Assembly: GCA_947034885.2 (NCBI GenBank)
Contig: OX344749.2
Coordinates: 34,963,182 to 35,027,181, forward strand
Reading direction: 5' to 3'
DNA from: Thuidium tamariscinum
Taxonomy: Eukaryota > Streptophyta > Bryopsida > Hypnales > Thuidiaceae
Length of the DNA stretch: 64,000 nt
In this document: positions 1 to 12,063 of the stretch, one piece after another
Layout of the letters: every line of letters starts with the position of its first letter
Position numbering within the stretch: position 1 is the stretch's first letter
The notes under the pieces: generated by a model
The model's input: the letters and a program-made list of their open reading frames with translations, nothing else
The model's database searches: none
What the model was told of the DNA's origin: nothing
Made by a program: the position numbers and the translations under genes

Positions 1-810
1 TAAAGCCTGACAATTTTCGTGACTTTTGACTGCGTGGTTAAAAAGTTATCACATTATATGTTGTTTATTTCTCAACTCGGGCAGTTTGGGCAGATCAGAA
101 AAAATCACTTTTTTCGAAAATAAAATTTTTTAATTGGTTTTATATATTTATATATATGTGGAAAGCTTTGAATCATTCCATTTGGACTAATGAGTCAAAA
201 GTTATGAAGAGTTTTAGTTTGCGGGTAGTTATAGATTCCGTACTCTAAAAAAAACTTCGAAGTCCTTTATTTTACTCAATTTTCAATATTTTTGGAAAAA
301 AATAAAAACATTGGGTGTAGGTTGTTTATTACAACATTTGAACCATTGGGATTGGCAAGTTTCAATTTCACAAATAAATTTTTAACAATTTAGTATTTTG
401 AATCATTCTCTACTTCTTTCTACTTACTATTTTTTTTGTACATGTTGTACAATTCCAAATGATTTGAAAATTTTCAAGAATGTAGCCAACTTGAATTGAA
501 GAATGAATCCAAAGAGTAACAACCATTTTGAAAAAAAATTCATACAAATGTGGCCCTCTGAATCACAGCTGCCCGGATTTTCGCAGTGGTAAAAAAAGGA
601 CTTTTGCAACTTCAAACACTAATATCTTGCAATCTACACGGCAAAACTTTCTGAATTTTTTTTTACATATTCTTGAACTAGTAAAATAAAAGATCCTACG
701 GTTACATTATTCCAAAAATATTTTTTTTATAAAATTTGATAGTTGTCCTAGAAATGACAGTTTTGGAGTAGTTTTGGTGAAAGCATAGTCAAAGAACTTT
801 AGGGGTTAAA
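1..810 (-). mobile_element. TTAA-type MITE, copy A (cut by window edge)
   Basis: The right end is TAGGGGTTAA at 801-810. The body matches, in reverse, the complete copies at 3432-4364 and 58380-59310, including the GAAAGAAGTAGAGAATGATTC-like stretch and the CTGCCCGGATTTTCGCAGTG segment. No coding capacity is seen; the short open frames are shared by chance among the copies. A TTAA target with a CCCC-starting inverted end suggests piggyBac- or Kolobok-type mobilisation (inference). Confidence 0.75.
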
Positions 811-1735
811 TGGAAATAATTTTGCAAAAATAGAGAGAGAACAATATAACAATACAGAGCATCATAAATTTGTAGTACTCTACATTAATATTTGGGTTAC
901 CATTTTAACTCTAAGAATACATTTTCATCATGTATTTCTTTACAAAACACAATATTATTTCAATGTCACAAAGAGTCTATAATTCACATGCAATTTTGGT
1001 ATATGGATTTAATACCAAAAACAAGTGTTCATTCAAAACATTCATGATACTGATATTGTTGATTGAATGAATGATTATAACTAATAGAGTTGAATTTGGG
1101 ATTTAGAATTTTAGAAAAATTATATAGAGGAATAGATTTTGTTGGATTTAGGATGATAGGTGCTATTGCAATAAAATCTTGTTGATTTGTAGCTTTGGAG
1201 AGTAGTATTTGAAGCACCATGGATTGTAGAAAAGTTAATTAATCTAAGAAAATAAGAAAATACTAAAAAAATTAAAAATAACATCCCCAAATAATTAATT
1301 TTAAGATTGTTTTTCGTTAAATCATTATCTACTAAAAAGAATTAATGAAAATTTTGAAAAAGAAAAATACTTTGATGTGTTGTTACCTAAAAAAATGAAG
1401 AACATTAATTAATAAAGATTAAGAAATTCAATCATTCTTATGAACTTACAAGAAATGAAACTCTATTGATTGAATGAATGATAGAAGAATATTTTTGAAT
1501 GTCTAAAAATATTTATAGAAGGGGGATTTTTCACGCTAACAAAAAAACTTGAACATTTCTATTTTCAAAGATATGTAAGCAATTTACATTGTTAAATAAT
1601 TCCTTAGCCTTTACTTAGGGTACTTGGAAGGATACCTTAGATTTTCAAAGAATCTAAAATTCAAAATTTGGTATATTCACAACATTTCATAAAAAGTAAA
1701 AATGGTCAAATTCTTCAAAAATCCCAAAGAAGCAC
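811..1735. other. AT-rich spacer, no gene seen
   Basis: No coding region is recognised. A TTGATTGAATGAATGAT stretch occurs twice (near 1060 and 1457), so this may be decayed repeat DNA. Confidence 0.5.
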
Positions 1736-2049
1736 TCATAAGAGGTTTTCTAGCCATGTTGGGAGACTACAAGTTCCTAGACTGTGGGAACTCGCTAAAA
1801 ACTATCCAGCAACGGATCTAATGTAATTGGATGTGGTAGAAAGACTGCCACATCAGATAATAATATTTAATAAAAAATATTTAATAAAATATTTTATTAA
1901 AAATTAATTAATTAAAAAAAATTCTAAATTTTTTATTATTTTTTCAATATCTTTTCAATTATTTCTTAAATCTGACCAGTAGTCACTGGTTCACAGATTG
2001 GAGAACAAGGTTGAAATAGTCTCTGAGTCCCTGAAAAAACCTCTTATGA
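1736..2049. mobile_element. MITE with TCATAAGAGGTTTT inverted ends
   Basis: Perfect 14-bp inverted ends lie at 1736-1749 and 2036-2049. The inside has a gggagactacaagttcc segment and a GTGGYA...TGCCAC region also found, partly inverted, in the elements at 29097-29426 and 30171-30445, so they look like one loose family. It is non-coding. Confidence 0.6.
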
Positions 2050-2073
2050 TTAGTAAAAAGAAAACTTGTTTTT

Positions 2074-3005
2074 TTAACCCCTAAAGGACCAACATGCATT
2101 TTTTGGGTGTATAGAAATTTTGGGCAGGTACATGTGATTGGAAATTTGAATATTTTGGGCTGAAATTTTAATAGAAGGTGAGGGCGAGGAATATCTTCAT
2201 GTATACCAAATTTCATGACATTTGGAAATATGAGTCAAAAGTTATGGCCTAATATGTTGCTTTTTTTCGTAACTGGGCAGTCCGGGCAGATCAGAAAAAA
2301 TCACTTTTTTCAGAAATAAAAATTTTAAACTAGTTTTCTACATTTATATACAAGTGGAAAGCTTTGAATCATTCCATTTCAATCGAAGAGTCAAAAGTTA
2401 TGAGGTTTTTTTGTTTGCGGGCAGTTATGGATTCTCTACTATTAAAAAAACTTTGAAGTCATTTATTTCACTCAATTTTCAATATTTTTGGAAAAAAATA
2501 AAATCCTAGGATTGAGATTGATTGTTACAACATTACAACCATTGGGATTGGCATTTTTTAATTCCACAATTAAATTCTTAACAATTTAGTGTTATGAATC
2601 ATTCTCTACTTCTTTCTACTTACTATTTTTTTCCTATATGTTGTACAATTCCAAATGATGTGAAATTTTTTGAGCATATCCCCATCTTGTTTAGGAAACT
2701 GAATTCAAAGAAGCACCACCATTTTCAACATTTTTTCTTTGAGAAGTGAGCATTTGAAGTGCAGCTGCCCGGTTTTTTGCAGGATTGAAAAAATGGTTTT
2801 GGTGAATTTGAATGCTTATATCTTTTGATCCACATGGTGGAATTTTCTGAAATTTTTACCACATGTTTTTTAGACATTATACTACGAGATCCTACGGTTA
2901 CATATGTCAAAAATTGTTTTTTTCAAGAAAATTGGTAGTTGTACTAGAAATGGCAGTTTTGGAGCATTTTTGGTGAATACATAGTCATGGAACTTTAGGG
3001 GTTAA
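2074..3005 (-). mobile_element. TTAA-type MITE, copy B (complete)
   Basis: TTAA at 2074-2077 followed by CCCCTAAAGGACCAACATG; the other end is ...CTTTAGGGG followed by TTAA at 3002-3005. It is 932 bp long and inverted relative to copies C and D, and visibly more diverged from them. Its left edge is 24 bp from the MITE at 1736-2049. Confidence 0.8.
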
Positions 3006-3431
3006 CAAAAAGCATTAGAAGAAATTTGGACCCTCAAGGAGACTTCTAGAATGGCCTTAATTGGGGACCTTAATTGAATTTAAATGTGTATTTGTCAAGG
3101 AAGGAATTATATTTTTTCCCTATTTCCATCCATTTTTGACATCATGATGTTTACAAAAGTGCATGCTTTTTATTGGACAATGTTACATTAGGTACTTCTT
3201 GTAATTCAAATCCTAAGCTAGATCCTAAGTACATTGAGGGCATTGAACAGGGAGTACCAGCATTTAGTTACAAGTTAGCCAGTTGAAATCAAGAATTTCC
3301 GAATGAAGTTCAAAATCTTAGGAAAAAATCTGATCATTTTAGAGGGAAAAAATTCTTTATTTTCTTAAGGCCTAGCCAAGAGTATTCTCCAAGCAACCAG
3401 TTGGTGCAAGAAAATGGAGGATTTTAGCTGG
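3006..3431. repeat. Dispersed repeat, split by copy C and continuing at 4365-4800
   Basis: Text such as TTTTTGACATCATGATGTT and TTGGACAATG..ACATTAGGTACTTCTTGT recurs at 29,900-30,600 in the same order. Here the repeat is interrupted by the TTAA element at 3432-4364. No coding region is seen. Confidence 0.5.
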
Positions 3432-4364
3432 TTAACCCCTAAAGTTCCTTCACTATGTTTTAACAAAAACTGCTCCAAAACTGCCATTTTTAGGACAACT
3501 ACCAAATTTTTTTTTAAAAACATTTTTTGACATATGTAACCGTAGGATCTTTTAGTGCAATAGTTTGTAAAGGTGTAGAAAAAATTTCAGAAATTTTCAC
3601 CCTGTAGATTGCAAGATATTAGTGTTTGAAGTTACAAAAGTCATTTTTTTTTCACTGCGAAAATCCGGGCAGCTGCACTTCAGAAGGCCACATTTGTATG
3701 AAAAAATGTTCAAAATGGTTGCAACTCTTTGGGTTCATTCTCCAATTCAAGTTGGCTACATGCTTGAAAATTTTCATATCATTTGGAATTGTACAACATG
3801 TACAAAAAGAATAGTAAGTAGAAAGAAGTAGAGAATGATTCAAAATACTAAAATGGTACAAATTTATTTATTGAATTGAAAATTGCCAATCCCAAAGGTT
3901 CAAATGTTGTAATAAACAACCTACACCCAATGTTTTTAATTTTTTTCAAAAATATTGAAAATTGAGTAAAATAAAGGACTTCAAAGTTTATTTTAGAGAA
4001 GAGAATCCATAACTACCCGCAAACTAAAATTCTTCATAACTTTTGACTCATTAATTCAAATGGAATGATTCAAAGCTTTCCATGTATATATAAATCTATA
4101 AAATCAATTTCAAATTTTTATTTCCAAAAAAAGTGATTTTTTCTGATCTGCCCAAACTGCCCGAGTTGAGAAACAAACAACATTTTATGCGATAACTTTT
4201 CAACCATGTTGTCAAAAGTCACGAAAATTATTGGGCTTTGAAGATACTCCTCGTCCACACCTTCTATTAAAGTTTGGTTCCAAAATATGAAAATCTCTAG
4301 CCACACGTACCTGCCCGAAATCGCTATGTTGCCAAAGAAGGCATGTTGGTCCTTTAGGGGTTAA
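3432..4364 (+). mobile_element. TTAA-type MITE, copy C (complete)
   Basis: TTAA at 3432-3435 with CCCCTAAAG at the left end, and GGTCCTTTAGGGG with TTAA at 4361-4364. It is 933 bp and nearly identical over long stretches to copy D at 58380-59310, so this subfamily moved fairly recently (inference). Confidence 0.85.
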
Positions 4365-6464
4365 GCTATAATTTCTTCCCAGACTGTGATTGAGGGAATT
4401 CTTTATATGGAGAAGGACAAATTTGGTGCATATGAGTACTAATGGCTCATCATTATTCCACAATGAAATGCTTCTTATTGGACAAGGAGACATTAGGTGC
4501 TTCTTGTCATCTAAGTCTTTAGTACTATGAATGATTTCTTTATTTTAAAAAGATCATGGGTACTTGATGCTCATGATGTTTACATAGTGAAATGCCTCTT
4601 ATTGGACAATAAGTCATTAGGTACTTTTTGTCATTCAAATCCTTGGTACTATAATGAATTCTTTCTTTTGACAAGTTCATGTGTACTTGATGAAATTCAT
4701 ACAAGGTAGTGACACAATTATGTACATATTTGTGTACTTAGGCTATCATCTTTAGCCTTCAATAAATAGCTTGGCGTGTCAGTTTTTGAGGGGCTCTTTG
4801 AGGGTTCAAAATTTTTCTAATGAGTCCTCCCTCAATGAATCAAGTAATACTAAAGTAAACCAACCTTTGACATGCAATATGATTGATTTGTCTTGTTCAT
4901 ATTTTTGAAAAAAATTAAAGTTCATTCTATATAAAGACAAATATGAAAAATAGAAAGAGCAATTAAAACTTTGGGAGAAAGCCCATCAATTTGTTATAAA
5001 TTTTTCAAGTTTGCTACTTAGTTGGCCTAAATAGTCTTTAAACTATCCAAAAATCATAAAGAAGTGTACCCAAAGTGGTCATCAGACCACCTAATGTAGT
5101 CACAATATTTACTACCATAGTTTCAATATTTTTTAAGATGGGCATGACATAAAGATGGCAAATTTCATTAAAATGGTGATATTCTTTATGCCATTTTCAA
5201 ATTGTGTGGTCTAAATCATTTAAGACAAGTATATATTTTAGACTACACAACCTAAACTATAAAAGTCCTAATTGAAAGTTGTAGAATGATTTCCATTTTA
5301 ACAAAATTCTCTACAAAGGGATAAAAAAATTAGTTCTTGTAATGAATTTACATTAAAAATAAATAAAAGTTCCTAAAGCAATCACTAACATGTCTATTGC
5401 CATCATCTAAAGTATGGATTTTGACCAATAACTTTCTCAACGCCTAGGCCAAAATGGCTGAAATACATAGACAATGGACATTGACTCAGTTCTGAGACTA
5501 CCACGAGGTCAAAACTAAGATCCGGTGAAGTGAACCATTGAAATTGAGAGGTGACTATGGTGTACAGAGATGTTTGAAATCTAGGGAGGATCCACCGTGT
5601 GGATTAGAATATTATAGTGGTCAAAGTCAGTTTGACTGGGAACTTTTTGCGGATTATCGGTGTGCATGACACTTCGGTGGGGAAAGGCAAGGGACTCAAA
5701 AAGAGACCATCTAAGTGTTGATGTGCCTTTTTTATGTACTTCCTGAGATTAAAATATTTTTATCTTGTTTTTCAATCAAAGACAAATAGTTGAGGAATCT
5801 AACACAAGTTGTTTCATATTTTTTTGAAGCATTATTGAATTAGTTATGAATTTTTAAACACAATTTGGTGTAAGTCCCTATTTGTGATCATAGGCCCTTG
5901 GAACCCCATCCATGCATAGTTTGAAAAAATATCAGGCCTTGTTCAAAAACTAGCATTGCAACATGTGTAAAGTAATTGAAATGGTTTCTAAAAGTGTCCC
6001 ATTCTAAATCTGAAATGAATACTTGATTTAATCATTATATCAGATTTTTCTATACTTGTAAGAAGGTAGTTGAACAACAAATTCTAATTCTGAATTAAAT
6101 TAGTAGACACCTAGCCACTTAGTTAAGAATGAACCAAATGTGGTTCTTAAGCCATCCATTAAAGAAGTATAAACAAATCTCATCAAGCTCCATTGTAATC
6201 CATTGTAATCCAGAGTTCATTTTTCCAAAGTTTACATGTCCATTTCAAAACCCCTACTGGATGGTTGAAAATGCCCGCTTGATTTTAGAGCCCTCTCGTA
6301 TACAACGGACAATGAAAGCTGACTTCAACCCTCCAATTTTGGTAGAGGGTGTGGGCAGCAAGTATTCAAAGGCCTATCAAATTTTGGGACTTACTAAAAT
6401 GTGCAGCATTACATGAATGCACACCAAAAGTTCGAGCAGTCTGTTGCCGAAGCTACAACAGACT
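4365..6464. other. Repeat-derived spacer, no gene seen
   Basis: 4365-4800 continues the dispersed repeat split by copy C. The rest holds no convincing gene. Around 5100-5330 there is text related to the repeats at 19,430-19,700 and 44,490-44,790. 6310-6360 resembles the inside of the TTAA MITE family. Confidence 0.4.
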
Positions 6465-7150
6465 GGCAGTTGAGTACAGGCTTACCTGACATGGTGGACT
6501 GGGCGGTATAAGGGCAAAACATCCATTCTCGCATCTGTTCCTTGCAGTGGACTATAGATTTACTCAAATGCGTCAGTAGACTTTCCTTAATGTATTCGCC
6601 ACATGTATGATTATAATTTGTTGACACAATTGAAGGACACACAGGGAAATTTAGTTGGTTGAGTGCTGATTTTCGCAGGGTTCAATTTTGGGGACACCTA
6701 TAAGATGGTTCCATAGGTCTAGGGAGCCAACACTTTGAAAATTTGTAGAAATTACATACTGTCTCCGAAAAATCTATTTTTTTTAATATTCATGATTTTC
6801 ACTCGCTAATACTAGAAAAATATCATTTTTAGAAAACGTTGCCTCCAACTATGCTGAATTCCTTATTTGGACAGTTTTGGATGTTTCCACTATAGTAGTC
6901 TAGTCAATTCCAAGTTGGCTTTCCCGCCTCCTCGCCAAACGAGCGCTCATGCTAGCTGAAGCCATACTGCAGCTGCGCATCTTTACCCCTTGAAGAAGCA
7001 CTTGCCCACTAACCAAAATAGAGTGCACATAATTGTCTTCCGATTTTGTACCGTGGTGGCAACGTATGCAGAACTCAACTTCAGGCACACAAGAGCTAAA
7101 CCCGGAGCGCATTAAAGAATGAATACCATCGAAGCCCTCGCGAAAAAACA
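6465..7150 (-). mobile_element. LINE-like fragment sharing sequence with the 38-kb LINE
   Basis: 6510-6905 matches 38,310-38,690 in order and orientation, including TAGACTTTCCTTAATGT, GGGAGCCAACACTTTGAAAA and CTCCAACTAYGCTGAATTCC. In the 38-kb copy this segment lies between a LINE-type 3' end and zf-RVT-like coding remains. The part from 6905 on is coding-like on the minus strand (CIRCHHGTKSED) but is not clearly the same protein. Short and broken; family assignment rests on the 38-kb copy. Confidence 0.4.
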
Positions 7151-7321
7151 CTGAAATTTTTAATTTTATTTTTAATTTTTTTAATTTTTTCAAATTCAGA
7201 ATTCAGATTCAGAATCAAAGACCCCAAATTAGCTATGGGGACCCTAAACATACCAAAAAACCCAACACAAATAAAAAACCCAAACCCTTATAAACCCCTA
7301 ATAAAATGAGATTTGCCCCAT

Positions 7322-7352
7322 GTGAGTCCCCGATTCGTCATCGGGGACTCAC
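7322..7352. repeat. Perfect 13-bp-stem hairpin
   Basis: GTGAGTCCCCGAT and its exact reverse complement ATCGGGGACTCAC are separated by the loop TCGTC. Function unknown. Confidence 0.8.
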
Positions 7353-8716
7353 GGGTTCTTTTTTCGAATTCCTACATAAACTAAGGCGTAATTAGGCTTA
7401 TAAAACCCACAAAAGGGCGTTAAACCGGTATGGGCATTACACATACCAATGTGCCATTTGGTCATTAGGTGGGATTTAGGATAGTCTACATCCAAAACGG
7501 GCCTTGTCTTAGCTAAAAAGACGCCAAACTGATAGAGATGTGCAGGATTAGGATAAGAAGCCTAAAAAGGCCCTGTCTAGGCTAGGAAGTCCTCATAGGG
7601 GGATCTAGGAGGAATCCCCCACTCCCCATAGCATCGAAGAGAATACGGGCGGAATACTAACCTTGAAATGCAGGTACCGGGCGATTTCCTAATTCTAGGA
7701 GTACGCAGTGGGGATGCAGATTTGCATCCAAGTGGGGGGATCCCATGGGTGGTCCCCTCTAAAGTTTGGGAATTTTACGACATTGTTTGGATATTTTCCC
7801 AGACGGTCAACCGCGGTGGACTTTGGGTGGGAATTCAAAAGAATATCCCAAAGTGCGATAAAATCCCACTAAAAATCCGGCAAGGCGGTCTCACACCAAC
7901 GGAGCGCTTCCCCAAGTTTCAAGACAAATCGATAGTTGAAAGATCCCGAATCGGCGACATTCCTCCCCAACTGACAAATTAAATGACAGAAGCTGTAGTT
8001 GACCGGCGTACCGGGGCCATACGACATCGGAACGAAGCCTATCTTGGGTCTATTCCTACCCCCTTCCACCTACTTAGAAGATTGGTGAAGGTTTGGGGGT
8101 CCAAAATTGCCGAACTCCAAAAAGTGGGAATTTATCCCAACTTTGATCCCAGCTTACACTAAGATTCCTTGAGAATTTGGACATAGTGTAAGGGGACGGG
8201 GGTTCTTATAAGACTAATTATGGCCTTCCGGATCCAATGGCGCAATCCGTTTGTCATTCGGAGCTAAACTCCAAAAGTTAGCCTTTTGGGGACATCACAT
8301 GGAGAAGAAATGGGGGTTTAAGGCCCCCCAATGCTTTTTTGGGGAGTTTGGGCCCCGATGGCTGTGGGAAACGTGTAGGGAACGTGTGGGGAACTCCGGG
8401 CACATGTGGGAGCAAGTACCACCTCAAAAAGTTAGTGGAGGTGGCTCCAAGTACTTGGTGTAAGTAATTTCAAATTAAGTAGGTGGGAACACATGGGAAC
8501 TTCTCCCATGTGAGAACTTGTAGATTTTGGGGAAGGTAAATTAAGTGGTTTTGCAAGTTCTTGTAAGGTTAGGTAAGATTTGAATTTCTCAATTCAAGTT
8601 GTGTAGATTTTAGGTGGATAAATAGATTTGGGATGGGTAAACATGTACGGACCTCCTAAATTCCCTCATCTAGTTATTCTTAGTAGATTAAGGGAGGGGT
8701 GTTGCTCCGTTTTGAG

Positions 8717-8725
8717 TATAAAAGG
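8717..8725 (+). promoter_or_regulatory. TATA-box-like site with CT-rich start region
   Basis: GAGTATAAAAGGGGC is followed about 20 bp later by a CT-rich run (CTCCTCTCATTCTCTCTC), a common plant core-promoter layout. No gene that it would drive is recognised downstream, so it may belong to an old element. Confidence 0.35.
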
Positions 8726-9048
8726 GGCGACATTCTCCTCTCATTCTCTCTCTTTTTTCACTCCTATCCATTTAAAGGAGGAGCACTATTGGGCCCGAGT
8801 TATGTCGGATTTCCTTTGGCTTTTGATGCCAAAAGAGCCTTTAATAGTTTTGGGGTTGTTGCACCCTTGGTTCTTGTGGTTTACACTTGGGGACTTGAGA
8901 CCCCCCCAAGTCTTGTTGGAACTTTTGTTAATTGATGGTGGTCCACCTTTTGTATTGTGAAACAAGTGAAAGTTGTTGTGGGAGAGACTAGTGAGGAACC
9001 GAGGGGTGACTTGGAATGTGACTTTGAGAGTATGTTTGCAAATTATAT

Positions 9049-9260
9049 CTACCTCCTCCTCCTTTTTTCTTGTGCACAAGGCTAGGCTAGTCCCATGAGG
9101 GACGGCAGAGCCATGACCCTCCTCTAAACACTTAGCCTTAGTGAATAGGAAGCCCCTCTTTTCTCCCCCTTCTCTTGTCCACGGGAATAGACTAGTCCCA
9201 TGAGGGACGGCGGAGCTATGGCCCCCCCAAATCTCTAGGCAAATAGAAGTCTTAGTCAAG
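9049..9260. repeat. Direct duplication, ~110 bp x 2
   Basis: CTAGTCCCATGAGGGACGGC occurs in both halves (near 9087 and 9191) within matching flanks: a C/T-rich run before it and AGAGCCATG / GGAGCTATG after it. Confidence 0.65.
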
Positions 9261-9594
9261 TGTCAAAAATACACCCTCACGGCGAAGTTTTGAACCCCCT
9301 AAGTCTTAGCGGGGTGTCAAATGCAAGTTCCTTTAAAATAGCAACAACGTTTAGTTTCCAACACCTTGGAAATTAACCCAACGTTTAGCTTCCAACAACT
9401 TAGTAAGCAAGACCTCACCTAGATTAGAAAAAACTAGTGTAAACCCAAGCACTTAGCCTAGCACCCTTGCATTGCATTGAGAGTAAAAAACCAAGGTTCA
9501 ATCCAAGTCCAGAGCCAGCCCCAGTTCAGGGTCAGCCCCAGCCAGAGCCAGCCCCACCAGAACTAGCCCCAGCCGGAGCCAGCCCCGCAGAGCC

Positions 9595-9665
9595 GCCGCG
9601 TGGGTATCGGGGAGGGGGTCCGCGGGTATCGGGGGGGTTCGTGGGTATTGGGGGGAGGGCCCCAG
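9595..9665 (+). repeat. G-run region with G-quadruplex potential
   Basis: Several runs of three to seven G lie close together around GGGTATCGGGG-type units, enough to form a G-quadruplex on the plus strand in principle. Confidence 0.5.
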
Positions 9666-9672
9666 CAGTGGG

Positions 9673-9890
9673 GTTAGCCCACAAACTAAATACGCATATT
9701 GGGTAGTTAGAATTAGAATAGAGATAGGTTAGGGGGGGTTAGCCCACAAATTAAATACTCATATTGGGTAGTTAGAATTAGAATAGAGATAGGTTGGGGG
9801 GGGGTAGCCCACAAATTAAATACACATATTGGGTAGTTAGAATTAGAATAGAGATAGGTTAGAGGGGGGTTAGCCCACAAATTAAATACA
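9673..9890. repeat. Tandem array, ~62-bp unit, 3.5 copies
   Basis: Units start with TTAGCCCACAAAYTAAATAC and continue through GGGTAGTTAGAATTAGAATA to a G-run. Unit starts are near 9676, 9738, 9799 and 9861; the G-run length varies. Confidence 0.85.
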
Positions 9891-10139
9891 AGTGTTAGAA
9901 TGGTTTAATGTAGGATAGCAATAGTGAGGAAAAGGTTGGGCCCAATTCACAACCAAGCATACAACATAGCCGAGAGCGCGAAATGGCGATGGTGCGAGAC
10001 GGAGAAGGTCCGGCATGGGACATACACGGAACGGAGGTGGGTCTCTAAAACTCTCCCTTTGAATTAATTAGTTGATACCATTAGGAATCCGTTAGTAGGA
10101 AAAGGTTAGCATCCCAAGTGGGATTAGGGGCCGGTAATT

Positions 10140-10650
10140 AGCAACCACAAATAGGAGAATAATCACAACTAGAATAGAAAGAAGAAGTAGAATAGCACAA
10201 ATACGTAGAGTAGGCCAAAACAAATACAAAGACGTAGAGTAGGGCAAGATAAATATGAATACGTAGGATAGGATAAAAATACGAAGATGTAGTGTAGATC
10301 AATAGAATACCAATACATAGAGTAGGCCAAAACAAATATAAAGACGTAAGGTACACCAAGATAAATACAAATACGTAGGATAGGATAAAAGTACGAAGAC
10401 GTAGTGTAGATCAACAAAATACCAATACGTAGAGTAGGCCAAAATAAATACAAAGACGTAAGGTACACCAAGATAAATACAAATACGTAGGACAGGATAA
10501 ACTACCAAGACGTAGAGATAGGATAGGAAATACCATACGTAAAGAAGTAGGACAAGAGAACGAAACAAACGAACACTTAGAGTAAAACAGAAGGAACATA
10601 GGAGTAGGACAAGAGAACGAAGTACACAAGGTAAGAAGCAATTAGAAGTG
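10140..10650. repeat. Higher-order tandem array (~113-bp unit of ~28-bp subunits)
   Basis: AGAGTAGGCCAAAA recurs near 10206, 10319 and 10431, giving a ~113-bp unit. Each unit is made of ~28-bp subunits with an AATACGTAG or GACGTAG core. The long hydrophobic open frames on the minus strand here come only from the repeat. Confidence 0.8.
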
Positions 10651-11301
10651 GGACAAGAGAACGAAACAAACCATTGGTAGGATAGGTAGGCTAGTAAAGA
10701 AGATCCATTGCTTAGAAGGCACAATGGATTGACGCTTAGACACCCATAGGTAATAGAATCGTTAGGACTAGAGCCTGGTTGTGATTGCTTAATTCCAAGG
10801 GTGGGAATGAAGCGCCCACACCCCACTGGACCCTCTTTTGATGGTATTCTTTAACGTTCTGCAGCTGAACCCCATTCATAATCTAAACCTTCCCAGCAAC
10901 CTCATACAAACCGTTCCTTTGGGTGCTTTGTTTGTTACCTTGGGGCGTTACTTCTCAGCCTGGACCCGGTCACAACTTCTAGGCTCGGATTCAGGAAAAC
11001 TCCCTGTTTCACAAAATTTGTCTTTCCTATTTTTACCTGTACCGCATGATGAGGACTGTCTCCCCACTCCGGACTATCAGTGAAGTACTTCTAAACCCTG
11101 GACCCCTCCTCTGGGCCATTTGACCAAGATCTGGGTTTTGGGGGTCAAATATTAAATTCTAAGTGCCCCAAATTTCGCCCTTGGGGCTCTCAGGGGTTAA
11201 GCAACTTAATGAAGTTCTAATCTCATTTATTAAAGAAAGTTTATCATAGATTGAAGAAAGATGGTATCACTATAATGGGTGATTTTTTAAGCATTTGCAT
11301 T

Positions 11302-12063
11302 AAAGGGTGATTGCAAGAAACACTTGTCCTTTTATTTGTCCCTTTGACCTCTCATAGGTAATTTTTTGCTTATAACTTTACATCTTTTGTCCTTTTGGCT
11401 TAAAATTTGGAATGAAGATACATACAAAATTTTTAGATGTTTAGTAATTTTTGTTTAAATATTAAATTTTTTTAAATCATATTTAACTTGCTTCCGATTG
11501 GATGTCTACCTTAGCCACTTTGGGGGGTGTAGTCCTATTTTTGACTCAAAAATGCAAATTTGAAGCCACAAATTAGACAAGTTGGAGGTCTACTAACATT
11601 AGAAGGATTGACAATAAAATTTTATGAAAATAGCAACATATCTATTGTGCACATGGATTAAAGTGACCTTCCTTGGTATAGAGGCTACAAAGAGGTGAAA
11701 AAATTCCAAGAGAAATTCTTTATTGCAATGTGAGTACAATCTTGTCTAAAAAAATGAATTTTCTTAAAATATTTTTTTGAGTTTTTTTTTAATTACTAAA
11801 AATGAAAAATTCCACAAATCCTTTTGTTACTATTTTCTGCTACCAGTGACTTTTAAAGTACTTTGTATTAGTTTATAATACTATATAGTATTTTTTAGTA
11901 CTAAATTGACGATCAAAATCTGCAATTGCCCTAAATCAACAGTTTAGATTTGCAAGCATTGTGCTAACGTGTGGTTTGGTAGTATCAAATAGTATTCCTA
12001 GTCCTATGGCCAAAAATTGCATTTTTGAGACAAAAACATGAAGTGTTTCTCGCAATCACCTTA
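11302..12063. mobile_element. TIR element with GGTGATTGCAAGAAACACTT ends
   Basis: Left AAGGGTGATTGCAAGAAACA and right TGTTTCTCGCAATCACCTTA are inverted with few mismatches over ~22 bp. The body is non-coding. Similar GGTSATTGCAAGAAAC starts occur near 18344 and 43769, so this is a repeat family. Confidence 0.6.

Larger units (their letters stand above)
7151..11301. other. GC-richer non-coding block with several tandem arrays
   Basis: This block is less AT-rich than its flanks and has no recognised protein. It holds the hairpin at 7322-7352, a TATA-like site at 8717, a ~110-bp duplication at 9049-9260, a PEPA-type microrepeat near 9500-9590, a G-run region at 9595-9665, a 62-bp array at 9673-9890 and a 113-bp array at 10140-10650. 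A non-coding retroelement relic is possible, but I found no gag, RT or paired end repeats. Confidence 0.4.

Noticed and set aside
3622-3861. Similar small proteins at 427, 3622 and 58512
   Set aside because: They are the same stretch of the TTAA MITE translated in each copy; frames are short, lie on both strands and show no coding sign.
10138-10826. Long hydrophobic minus-strand frames resembling membrane proteins
   Set aside because: They follow the ~28-bp/113-bp tandem repeat; the pattern is repeat-driven with no domain or start context.
7151-11301. An LTR retroelement, suggested by the composition change and the TATA-like site at 8717
   Set aside because: I found no paired end repeats, primer-binding site, or gag/RT text, so I leave it as an unassigned non-coding block.
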